A DNA stretch of 7,786 nucleotides from Alsobacter sp964544365 (GTDB taxonomy: Bacteria; Pseudomonadota; Alphaproteobacteria; Rhizobiales; Beijerinckiaceae), in the NCBI GenBank assembly GCA_964544365.1, contig CAZJCW010000214.1:1-7786 (forward strand), written 5' to 3'. Numbering within the stretch: the first letter of the stretch is position 1; each line of letters begins with the position of its first letter. Shown here piece by piece: positions 1-7,330 of this stretch. The notes below the pieces were generated by a model, which was not told the DNA's origin, did not search any database, and worked only from the letters and a program-made list of their open reading frames with translations. The position numbers were made by a program, and so were the translations under genes.

Positions 1-1134
1 CGCCCCGACCATTTCCAGGCGGCCCGGGCCATGGCCGAAAAGTCCATGGTGCTGCTGAAGAACGACCGCGGAACGCTGCCCTTCTCGACAAAGCTCCAGA
101 GAGTGGCGGTGATCGGTCCGCTCGCCGACGGCAAGGCCGATACGCTGGGGCCGTGGGCTGCGAACGGCAACCCGGATGACGCGACGACCCTGCTGGCCGG
201 CGTCAGGCGGGTGATCGGCGATACGGCGGACGTGCTTTACTCCGCCGCGGGCACGATCGACCGCACAACGCCGGCGGAGATCGCGGCGGCGGTCAAGCTT
301 GCGGCGCGGGCCGAGGCCGTGATCCTGGCGCTGGGCGAGCGCTCCACGATGAGCGGCGAATCGGCGAGCCGGTCGTCGCTCGACCTGCCGGGCGATCAGC
401 TTGCACTCGCCCGCGCGGTCATCGCGCTTGGGAAACCCACGGCCGTCGTGCTCTTCAACGGCCGGCCGCTGACGATCGAGGATCTCGATCGCGAGGCGCC
501 GGCGATCCTGGAGGCGTGGTTCCCGGGCAGCGAGGGCGGGCTGGCGGCTGCCCGCATCCTGTTCGGCCTTGCCGAGCCGCAGGGCCGGCTGCCGATGACG
601 TTTCCCCGCAATGTCGGCCAGATCCCGATCCATCACGACGAGCGGCCGACCGGGCGCCCGGCGGGTCAGCAGCCCAAGCCCTACACGACCGGCTACCAGG
701 ACGTGGGTCCGACCCCGCTCTATCCGTTCGGTCACGGGCTCACCTACACGACGTTCTTCATGGGGCCCCCGCGCCTTGACCGCCCCGTGCTGAACGGCGG
801 CGAGACGGCGACCGTCTCCGTCGACGTCATGAACACCGGCGCGCGCACGGGCACGGCGCATGTCCAGCTTTATGTCCGGCACAGGCTCGCCCGCGTTTCA
901 CGGCCCGTGAAGGAACTGCGCGGCTTCGCCCGGCTCACGCTCCCTCCCGGCGGCGTCGGCGTGGTCAAGATGCCGATCACCGAGGCCGAACTCGCCTTCT
1001 GGCAACCCGAAGGTCGCACGGCGCCTCCCGAGGCAGGCCGCATCGAGGTGATGGCGGGGCCGGATTCCGCGACGCTGAAATCGATCCAGCTGGACTGGCG
1101 TCCGGCTGGCCCGTCGCGGCAGGCGAGCAACTGA
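1..1134 (+). CDS. bglX: Beta-glucosidase, GH3 family, BglX-like (3' part; 5' end outside window)
   Basis: The reading frame is open from base 1, so the gene begins upstream; the first in-frame ATG at 31 is internal, because the codons before it (H-x4-AR-A) continue the usual GH3 'AR..A..S.VLLKN' block. About 377 residues are visible. They comprise the GH3 C-terminal domain, with SMVLLKND near residues 15-22, the BglX-type MSGESASR motif near 117-124, FPGSEGG near 174-180 and PFGHGLTYT near 242-250. A fibronectin-III-like domain (about 265-355) follows, recognisable by V-x-V-x-NTG and the RPVKELRGF segment. The family hydrolyses beta-glucosides and is often periplasmic, but the signal peptide, the TIM barrel and the catalytic Asp nucleophile all lie outside the window, so activity and location cannot be judged. 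It has no obvious link to the sulfur genes that follow. Domain assignment is secure; the bglX symbol rests on motif resemblance. Confidence 0.9.
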   Translation, partial: RPDHFQAARAMAEKSMVLLKNDRGTLPFSTKLQRVAVIGPLADGKADTLGPWAANGNPDDATTLLAGVRRVIGDTADVLYSAAGTIDRTTPAEIAAAVKLAARAEAVILALGERSTMSGESASRSSLDLPGDQLALARAVIALGKPTAVVLFNGRPLTIEDLDREAPAILEAWFPGSEGGLAAARILFGLAEPQGRLPMTFPRNVGQIPIHHDERPTGRPAGQQPKPYTTGYQDVGPTPLYPFGHGLTYTTFFMGPPRLDRPVLNGGETATVSVDVMNTGARTGTAHVQLYVRHRLARVSRPVKELRGFARLTLPPGGVGVVKMPITEAELAFWQPEGRTAPPEAGRIEVMAGPDSATLKSIQLDWRPAGPSRQASN

Positions 1135-1140
1135 ATAACG

Positions 1141-1160
1141 TGTATTCGGTGTAAAATACA
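1141..1160. promoter_or_regulatory. Perfect inverted repeat TGTATT-N8-AATACA, possible operator
   Basis: Six-base perfect arms (1141-1146 and 1155-1160) lie six bases after the bglX stop codon, at the start of an AT-rich gap. No T-run follows, so a bglX terminator is unlikely. The right half overlaps TAAAAT (1152-1157), which resembles a -10 box, though no good -35 is present at the right distance. The dyad symmetry and position would suit a regulator binding site for the 1255 gene and cysK, but no regulator is identified. Confidence 0.3.
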
Positions 1161-1176
1161 GAAAAACACTTCTCTT

Positions 1177-1199
1177 TGCGTAAAAACTTGAATTACGCA
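1177..1199. promoter_or_regulatory. Perfect inverted repeat TGCGTAA-N9-TTACGCA, possible operator
   Basis: Seven-base perfect arms (1177-1183 and 1193-1199) flank a nine-base AT-rich centre (AAACTTGAA), giving a 23-base dyad about 55 bases before the start of the 1255 gene. Its spacing and AT-rich core resemble transcription-factor sites, for example those of LysR-type regulators that often control cys genes, but that link is only inference. As RNA it would form a weak hairpin without a T-run. Confidence 0.4.
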
Positions 1200-1221
1200 T
1201 CGAGATCTGCATGATGGGAAG

Positions 1222-1246
1222 CGTGGCCTGAAACGGCCACGTGGAG
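1222..1246 (+). promoter_or_regulatory. 5'-leader hairpin directly before the ribosome binding site of the 1255 gene
   Basis: CGTGGCC (1222-1228) and GGCCACG (1235-1241) form a perfect 7-bp stem closed by a TGAAAC loop. The Shine-Dalgarno sequence GGAG (1243-1246) begins two bases after the stem and sits eight bases before the ATG at 1255. The hairpin therefore abuts the ribosome landing site without hiding it. It could affect translation or mRNA stability; no riboswitch class was recognised. Confidence 0.35.
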
Positions 1247-1254
1247 TGACCCTC

Positions 1255-1587
1255 ATGACGCAGGCCTTCGATGCCTCGACGCCGTCCTTCCGCTCCCCGC
1301 TGCCGGAGACATCCTCCATGCTGGCACGCGCGCTGGAATGGAGCCTGGGCTGTCTGCGCCGTCTCCTGACGGACGGGCTCTCCGCCGACGCGTTCCTCGT
1401 CCTGGCCGACGGCGCCTCGATCGCAGTGTTGTTGCGGCGGCCTGACGGCAACTACGTCGTCGTTGCGCGGGATGCGATGGCAACGGGCCTCGAGGGCGGC
1501 GTTTTCCGGGAACCCGACATCGCACGTGACGCTCTCTCCCGTGAAACCGGCAGGGACGTGACGCTGGCGCCGGTCTGGTATAGCTGA
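1255..1587 (+). CDS. Hypothetical protein, 110 residues, upstream of cysteine synthase
   Basis: I do not recognise this protein. The ATG at 1255 is chosen because GGAG (1243-1246) lies eight bases before it; a GTG at 1246 in the same frame would add three residues but overlaps that GGAG. The product is small, soluble-looking and without signal peptide, membrane segment or cysteine-rich motif (one Cys, in SLGCLRRLL). A likely amphipathic helix (about residues 20-40) is followed by two strand-like stretches, AFLVLADGASIAVLLRR and NYVVVARDA, and the chain ends in PVWYS. The stop is 53 bases before cysK on the same strand with no terminator between, so the two are probably co-transcribed. A role linked to cysteine synthesis is inference from position only. 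The antisense frames across this region show no recognisable domain. Confidence 0.6.
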   Translation: MTQAFDASTPSFRSPLPETSSMLARALEWSLGCLRRLLTDGLSADAFLVLADGASIAVLLRRPDGNYVVVARDAMATGLEGGVFREPDIARDALSRETGRDVTLAPVWYS

Positions 1588-1606
1588 AAGCAAAACCGAG
1601 ATCGCT

Positions 1607-1640
1607 AGGGAGGCGCTCCGCCGGGCGGGGCGCGCGTCGC
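1607..1640 (+). promoter_or_regulatory. Strong Shine-Dalgarno followed by a hairpin, leader of cysK
   Basis: AGGGAGG (1607-1613) is the best Shine-Dalgarno match in the leader but ends 27 bases before the ATG at 1641, far beyond normal spacing. No ATG, GTG or TTG lies in frame between them. The intervening bases form a GC-rich stem: GCGCTCCG (1613-1620) pairs with CGGGGCGC (1626-1633) through eight pairs including one G-U, with a five-base loop; two more pairs are possible on paper. Folding would leave the Shine-Dalgarno against the 5' side of the stem and the ATG seven bases past its 3' side, restoring roughly normal spacing. Alternatively GGGGCG inside the right arm acts as a weak ribosome binding site. 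Confidence 0.4.
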
Positions 1641-2672
1641 ATGAGCATTCGCAAGGGCATCGTCGAGGCCATCGGCAACACGCCGCTGATCGAACTCAAG
1701 GCCGCATCGCGGCGCACGGGCTGCCGCATTCTCGGCAAGGCCGAGTTCATGAATCCGGGCCAGTCGGTGAAGGATCGCGCGGCGCTCTTCATCATCGAGG
1801 ACGCGGTCCGGCGCGGTGCATTGCGACCGGGCGGGACCATCGTCGAGGGGACGGCGGGCAACACCGGAATCGGGCTCGCGCTCGTGGGCAATGCGATGGG
1901 GTTCCGGACGGTGATCGTCATCCCTGACACGCAGTCGCAGGAGAAGAAGGACATGCTGCGGCTGGCCGGCGCGGAGCTGGTCGAGGTGCCCGCGGTGCCC
2001 TACGCGAACCCCAACAACTATGTGAAAGTCTCGGGCCGGCTCGCCGAGCAGCTGGCGCAAACCGATCCGAACGGCGCCATCTGGGCGAACCAGTTCGACA
2101 ACGTCGCGAACCGACAGGGCCACATCGAGACCACGGGCCCGGAGATCTGGCGGCAGACCGATGGCCTGATCGACGGCTTCATCTGTGCCGTAGGCACGGG
2201 CGGGACGCTGGCCGGGATCGGCATGGCGCTCAAGCAGCGAAATCCGAAGGTGACGATCGGCCTCGCCGACCCCATGGGCGCGGCGCTCTACAGCTATTTC
2301 ACGACAGGGGAATTGAAGTCATCCGGGTCCTCGATCACCGAGGGCATCGGGCAAGGGCGCATCACGAAGAACATCGAGGGCGCGCCAGTCGACGTGGCGT
2401 TTCAGATCCCCGACGAGGAGGCCATCCCTCTTGTCTTCGACCTGCTGGAACAGGAAGGCCTGTGCCTGGGCGGCTCGTCCGGCGTGAACGTCGCCGGCGC
2501 GATCCGGCTCGCGGAGAAGCTGGGCCCGGGGCACACCATCGTGACGATCCTGTGCGACTACGGCACGCGCTACCAGTCCAAGCTGTTCAACCCTGAGTTC
2601 CTTCGCTCGAAGAACCTCCCGGTTCCGCACTGGCTGGTGGAGGGGCGCGGGATCAAGGCCCCCCTGGTCTAG
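1641..2672 (+). CDS. cysK: Cysteine synthase (O-acetylserine sulfhydrylase), PLP-dependent
   Basis: This 343-residue fold-type II PLP enzyme makes cysteine from O-acetylserine and sulfide in the cytoplasm. Visible marks are IGNTPLIEL near the N-terminus, the PLP lysine Lys44 in NPGQSVKDRAA, the substrate loop EGTAGNTG (69-76), the phosphate-binding GTGGT (185-189), and the serine that contacts the pyridine ring in LGGSSGVN (276-283). The length is slightly above the ~310-325 of enteric CysK but usual for alphaproteobacterial forms. The loop reads TAGNTG rather than the TSGNTG of enteric CysK. The ATG at 1641 begins MSIRKGIVEAIGNTP, which matches the family N-terminus and leaves no room upstream. 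It follows the 1255 gene on the same strand and converges on the sulfite reductase operon, which would supply its sulfide. A cystathionine beta-synthase-like role is less likely, as no regulatory domain is present. Confidence 0.93.
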   Translation: MSIRKGIVEAIGNTPLIELKAASRRTGCRILGKAEFMNPGQSVKDRAALFIIEDAVRRGALRPGGTIVEGTAGNTGIGLALVGNAMGFRTVIVIPDTQSQEKKDMLRLAGAELVEVPAVPYANPNNYVKVSGRLAEQLAQTDPNGAIWANQFDNVANRQGHIETTGPEIWRQTDGLIDGFICAVGTGGTLAGIGMALKQRNPKVTIGLADPMGAALYSYFTTGELKSSGSSITEGIGQGRITKNIEGAPVDVAFQIPDEEAIPLVFDLLEQEGLCLGGSSGVNVAGAIRLAEKLGPGHTIVTILCDYGTRYQSKLFNPEFLRSKNLPVPHWLVEGRGIKAPLV

Positions 2673-2856
2673 AGATGCCGGTGCTGCTTCCCTCCACCGG
2701 TCAGGGGAGGGGGATTTCGCCATGGCGGCGGGGGGCTCGGGTGATCTGCCTCGCCCCAGCCGTGCCGTCGCCCCGAATGCCCTTCCGGTGCTTTCGGCGC
2801 GCGGGGGACGGCGGCGGGGAGGTGGGACGGCCGGGAGCCGGCAGTCGCGGCCTTGC
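2673..2856. other. Gap between convergent cysK and DUF934 genes
   Basis: These 184 GC-rich bases separate two converging genes. Apart from the weak hairpin at 2678-2700 I see no gene, no RNA and no clear rho-independent terminator for either side. A small frame across it (2675-2860) has no recognisable content and no useful ribosome binding site. Confidence 0.5.
2678..2700 (+). terminator. Weak hairpin after cysK, possible transcription end
   Basis: CCGGTG (2678-2683) and CACCGG (2695-2700) form a perfect 6-bp stem around an 11-base loop, starting five bases after the cysK stop codon. The following bases are G-rich with no T-run, so it is not a standard intrinsic terminator. It could protect the 3' end or act with Rho. 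Confidence 0.2.
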
Positions 2857-3360
2857 CTAGCCGTTGCCGTATCGGCGCCAGGGCGTCGGAGCTTTCGGCT
2901 CCGGGATTGCGGCGGGCTGGTAGTGGTGGGCGACGCCGCGGACGCGGCCTTCGTTCAGGGCGCGGATGGTCGGTTCGTGGACGACCTCGAAACTGTCGAA
3001 CCCGCAGCGGCGCATGAACGGGATCTGGTCGTGCAGGACGTCGCCGACCGCCCGCAGTTCGCCGCTAAAGGACAACCGCTCGCGCAGAAGGCGGGCCTTC
3101 GAGTAGGCACGGCCGTCGGTGTAGCGTGGGAAGCGCAGCGCGATCAGCGCGAAGCGGCCGATGTCGGCCTCGATGCCGTCGAGGTCTTCCCCGGCTTCGA
3201 GCAGCAGCCCGAGCGGAGCGTTGCGCGCGGCGAGCGCCTCCCGCTCGGCCAGCCAGCGGACCTTGCCGACCAGGGCGGGACGGTCGGCGGGGACCGGTTG
3301 ATCCGCAGCGACCGGAACGAAGGCGTCCTCGCCGAAACCTGCACGTCCAAAGAGGGCCAT
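2857..3360 (-). CDS. DUF934 family protein, sulfite reductase-associated
   Basis: The 167-residue protein matches the DUF934 family, which commonly sits beside sulfite reductase and PAPS reductase genes in proteobacteria; its biochemical role is not established to my knowledge. Family marks are the LEAGEDL segment (54-60), FPRYTDGRAYSKARLLRER (77-95), GELRAVGDVLHDQ (100-112), RCGFDSFEV (118-126) and YQP (147-149). No signal peptide, membrane helix or cofactor motif is visible, and the only cysteine is Cys119. The ATG at 3360 has GGGAGAA five bases before it. The gene lies 24 bases after the reductase stop on the same strand and is the last gene of the run. The cysH gene often found next to it is absent; cysK follows in the opposite direction instead. 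A helper role in sulfite reduction is inference from gene order. Confidence 0.88.
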   Translation of the reverse strand: MALFGRAGFGEDAFVPVAADQPVPADRPALVGKVRWLAEREALAARNAPLGLLLEAGEDLDGIEADIGRFALIALRFPRYTDGRAYSKARLLRERLSFSGELRAVGDVLHDQIPFMRRCGFDSFEVVHEPTIRALNEGRVRGVAHHYQPAAIPEPKAPTPWRRYGNG

Positions 3361-3384
3361 TGTCGTTCTCCCGGAGCAGGTCTG

Positions 3385-5067
<1,683 letters not shown>

Positions 5068-5077
5068 GGGGCCCTCT

Positions 5078-5407
5078 TCAGGCGGCGTCGGCGTGGGTGA
5101 GATCCGGCCGTTCGGTCAGCGCAGGCACGGTCGGGCCGTCCAGGCGGATGCGTTCGCGATATCGGACCGGAACGAGCCGTCCGTTCTCGTGCGTGACCTC
5201 GACGAGATAGGGATCGACGGCGGTCGTCGCGCTCTCGCGCGTCACCTGCGGCAGCAGCGCCTCGGCCTCCTCCTGGGACGGGATGACGAGGGCCTCGGCG
5301 AGGACGGTCGTCCAGCCGGCGGCTGCCGTTCGGTAGATGGTGAGGCCGCTCAGCGTGTCGTTGGCGGAGATCACGAGGGACGCGGCCGCGCGCGGCTTCT
5401 TCATCAT
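5078..5407 (-). CDS. DUF2849 family protein, small sulfite reductase-associated protein
   Basis: The 109-residue protein fits the DUF2849 family, which is found between the siroheme methyltransferase and nitrite/sulfite reductase genes of many alphaproteobacteria; its function is unknown to me. Family-like marks are the N-terminal strand pair with LSGLTIYR (19-26) and GWTTVLAEA (31-39), VDPYLVEV (64-71), and a C-terminal RERIRLDGPTV (84-94). It has no cysteine, so it cannot itself bind an iron-sulfur cluster, and no membrane segment. Two adjacent ATG codons (5407 and 5404) could start it; GGAGAG lies five and eight bases before them. It begins 12 bases after the cobA stop, and its own stop falls inside the ribosome binding site of the reductase, which indicates tight co-expression. 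A role in reductase assembly or siroheme delivery is only a guess. Confidence 0.85.
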   Translation of the reverse strand: MMKKPRAAASLVISANDTLSGLTIYRTAAAGWTTVLAEALVIPSQEEAEALLPQVTRESATTAVDPYLVEVTHENGRLVPVRYRERIRLDGPTVPALTERPDLTHADAA

Positions 5408-5419
5408 GGCGGCTCTCCG

Positions 5420-6271
5420 TCAGGCGGCGCTGTCGAGCAACAGGGGGGCGATGGCCTCGACCGTCGCCGGATCGACCATGGCGGCGACAGGGCCCACGAG
5501 GATCATCAAGGGTCCGGGCAGGTCGACCCGCGCGCTCAGCCCGGGCAGGTCGCCTATCGTGCCGGAGAGGATGCGGCGGTCCGGGCGGCCGGCATTCTCG
5601 ACGGCGAGAACAGGCGTTCCATCCGGCATGCCCGCGGCAAGCAGGCGCGCACGAATCGTCCCGCCGGCGCTTCGGCCCATGTAGATGGCCAGCGTCGTGC
5701 CCGCCGAGGCGAGTGCCCGCCAGTCCTGCGGCGTGGCCCCATCCGCCTCGTGAGCGGTGACGAAGGCAAGGGAGGAGGCGACACCGCGCAGCGTCAGCGG
5801 CACCGCTGCGTCGGCTGCCGCGGCCAGGGCGGCTGTCACGCCGGGCACGATCTCGGCCGGGATACCGGCGGCGGCGAGCGCGGCCAGTTCCTCGCCGGCC
5901 CTGCCGAACACGAGCGGATCGCCTGCCTTCAGCCGGACGACGCGACGGCCGGAAAGAGCTTCCCGCACCAACAGCGCCTCGATCTCGCGCTGGGTGAAGG
6001 CGTGGTCGCCCTTGCGCTTGCCGACGCCGATGAGGCGGACGGAAGCCGGAACAAGTTCGAGGATCGCGGGAGGGACCAGGGCGTCGTGCAGGACGACATC
6101 GGCCTCCTGAAGAAGGCGAAGGGCGCGGACGGTCAGCAGGTCCGGGGAGCCAGGACCGGCGCCGACGAGCCACACCTTCCCGGCGGGCGCGGCCGAGGTT
6201 GGTCCGGTCAGGAGCCGGGCGAGCCGCGCGAACCATCCGGTAGCGGCATGCGTGATGCGATCGGGGATCAT
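5420..6271 (-). CDS. cobA: Uroporphyrinogen-III C-methyltransferase (siroheme pathway)
   Basis: The enzyme adds two SAM-derived methyl groups to uroporphyrinogen III, giving precorrin-2 for siroheme (and cobalamin). With the ATG at 6271 it has 283 residues. It shows VGAGPGSPDLLT (36-47), RLKAGDPLVFGRAGEE (113-128), PGVTAA (143-148), AIYMG (195-199) and GPLMILVG (253-260), the standard order for this SAM-binding family. It is the stand-alone form: the CysG N-terminal NAD-dependent dehydrogenase/ferrochelatase is absent. The start is uncertain. The frame continues upstream through a GTG at 6280 and an ATG at 6322 to an ATG at 6613, but the bases from about 6291 are AT-rich and promoter-like and farther codons overlap the GNAT gene; none of the candidate starts has a good Shine-Dalgarno. 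It leads the four-gene run that ends with DUF934, and siroheme for the reductase two genes downstream is its obvious purpose. Confidence 0.9.
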   Translation of the reverse strand: MIPDRITHAATGWFARLARLLTGPTSAAPAGKVWLVGAGPGSPDLLTVRALRLLQEADVVLHDALVPPAILELVPASVRLIGVGKRKGDHAFTQREIEALLVREALSGRRVVRLKAGDPLVFGRAGEELAALAAAGIPAEIVPGVTAALAAAADAAVPLTLRGVASSLAFVTAHEADGATPQDWRALASAGTTLAIYMGRSAGGTIRARLLAAGMPDGTPVLAVENAGRPDRRILSGTIGDLPGLSARVDLPGPLMILVGPVAAMVDPATVEAIAPLLLDSAA

Positions 6272-6290
6272 GTTGGCCACGGCCCGCTTG

Positions 6291-6358
6291 GGGAATATCT
6301 GGAATTTACATACGATACTCATCGCGCGAAAAATAGAACAAAAAACATCTGTTAATAA
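6291..6358 (-). promoter_or_regulatory. AT-rich probable promoter region for the cobA operon
   Basis: This stretch between the GNAT stop and cobA is strikingly AT-rich for the window. Reading leftward it holds TTGTTC (6341-6336) and, 18 bases on, TATCGT (6317-6312), a mediocre -35/-10 pair, as well as an overlapping TATGTA (6312-6307). A short direct repeat ATTCC-N4-ATTCC follows towards cobA. It probably drives cobA to DUF934; the exact elements are uncertain. Confidence 0.35.
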
Positions 6359-6381
6359 TGGAGCCGCGCGTGGCGTGCGGG

Positions 6382-6843
6382 TTAGAGCCGCTTGCTCATG
6401 TAGACCGTGGTGCCGCCCATGAAGGGCTCTTCGAGGTCGATGCGATAACCCACCGCTCGGTAAAGCCCGACATTCGCGCTGAAAGCGCCGTTGGTCAGGA
6501 GGCGGCACGCGGGGCGACCGGACGTCTCGGCCAGCCGTTCGGCATGGGCCAGCAGTCCGCGGCCGAGGCCCTGGCCCTGTCTTTCGGGCCTGACCGCGAT
6601 GTTCTCGATCCACAGATGGTCCGAGCGCAGCACCGTTTCGATCAGGCCGACCAGTTCGCCGGCGTCATGGTGCAGATCGATCCGGTGTTCGCGCACCGCT
6701 CTGGCATAGTCCGCCTGCATCGGCCTCGGTTCCCGGCCGAGCACGGGAATCCAGCGGGCATAGGCGGCGCGCACGCAGTCGCGAATGGCCGGCGCGTCGT
6801 CCGGAAGGGCGGTCCGCAGCGCAAGGAACGGATCGACGGCCAT
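6382..6843 (-). CDS. GNAT family N-acetyltransferase
   Basis: This 153-residue protein has the GNAT fold, which transfers an acetyl group from acetyl-CoA to an amine. The acetyl-CoA loop is seen as VRPERQGQGLGRG (84-96), preceded by the strand LWIENIAV (78-84) and followed by the helix around residues 97-108. The C-terminal part NVGLYRAVGYR (124-134) is the usual motif B region with the conserved Tyr and Gly-Tyr. The N-terminus (LRTALPDDAPAIRDCVRAAY) is typical of the family's first strand and helix. The ATG at 6843 gives MAVDPF; no good Shine-Dalgarno is seen, and the gene starts 20 bases after the ferredoxin stop, so translation may depend on coupling. The substrate cannot be told. Its place between ferredoxin and siroheme genes does not by itself imply a sulfur role. 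Confidence 0.88.
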   Translation of the reverse strand: MAVDPFLALRTALPDDAPAIRDCVRAAYARWIPVLGREPRPMQADYARAVREHRIDLHHDAGELVGLIETVLRSDHLWIENIAVRPERQGQGLGRGLLAHAERLAETSGRPACRLLTNGAFSANVGLYRAVGYRIDLEEPFMGGTTVYMSKRL

Positions 6844-6863
6844 CGCGCTGCGGGCCGGCGGCC

Positions 6864-7205
6864 CTATGCGGCCGCGGCCTCGGACTGATCCGGCTCGCTG
6901 CCCGGAGCAAGACGAACCTTGAGCCCGTCGAGGGCGTCGCTCATCAGGATCTGGCAGGACAGGCGCGAGGTGTCGTCGACCAGCATCGCCTCGTCGAGGC
7001 GGTCTATCTCTTCGTCGGTCGGAGGCACGAGCCTGTCGACCCAGGCCGGGTCGACATAGACATGGCAGGTCGCACAGGCGCAGGCGCCGCCGCATTCGGC
7101 CTTGATGCCGACCCCCCAGTCCCGGATGACCTCCATGACGCGCCAGCCGTCCAGCGCCTCGAGATCGTGCTCGGTACCCTTGTGGTCGATGACGATGATG
7201 TGCAT
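6864..7205 (-). CDS. [2Fe-2S] ferredoxin, adrenodoxin/putidaredoxin type
   Basis: The 113-residue protein carries the ligand pattern Cys38-X5-Cys44-X2-Cys47-X36-Cys84, read in AECGGACACATCHVYV and RLSCQI; Cys42 is an extra, non-ligand cysteine. This spacing is that of adrenodoxin, putidaredoxin and Isc-type ferredoxins rather than plant-type ferredoxins. It is a soluble one-electron carrier. The ATG at 7205 starts MHIIVIDHKGTEHDL, the expected N-terminus of the fold, though its ribosome binding site is weak (AAGG about 13 bases upstream). An upstream ATG at 7319 would add 38 Arg-rich residues unlike the family. The acidic tail ends in EAAAA. It is the first gene of the leftward run, and could feed electrons to the siroheme reductase, but the family also serves P450s, Fe-S assembly and other oxygenases; the partner is not shown. 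Confidence 0.92.
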   Translation of the reverse strand: MHIIVIDHKGTEHDLEALDGWRVMEVIRDWGVGIKAECGGACACATCHVYVDPAWVDRLVPPTDEEIDRLDEAMLVDDTSRLSCQILMSDALDGLKVRLAPGSEPDQSEAAAA

Positions 7206-7330
7206 GCGAACCCGACGTGCCTTGGCGCGGGAGAGGCCCGCAGCAGGATGACCGATCCCACTGCAGCAGCGGGTCCGATGAGCGAGTGGCGACGGAAGCC
7301 GATCCGTTGCCCAATACACCGGCGAAACGC
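7206..7330 (-). other. Leader of the ferredoxin gene
   Basis: About 120 bases separate the predicted transcription start (near 7324) from the ferredoxin ATG. The stretch is open in the ferredoxin frame from an ATG at 7319, but the resulting 38 residues resemble no ferredoxin extension known to me. I see no riboswitch or strong hairpin; a CCCGC/GCGGG pair near 7239-7275 is too short and too far apart to count. Confidence 0.35.

Noticed and set aside
1177..1254. A SAM-II or SAM/SAH type riboswitch before the orphan-cysK unit
   Set aside because: The leader has a small hairpin next to the Shine-Dalgarno, but the six-base loop and surrounding bases lack the conserved pseudoknot segments of those classes as I know them.
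898..2123. Several minus-strand open frames across the end of bglX, the orphan gene and cysK
   Set aside because: Arg/Pro-rich translations, no recognisable domain, and they run through recognised plus-strand genes.
2887..2903. Hairpin CGGAGC-TTTCG-GCTCCG as a terminator of the leftward operon
   Set aside because: It lies inside the DUF934 coding region before the stop and has no T-run on either strand.
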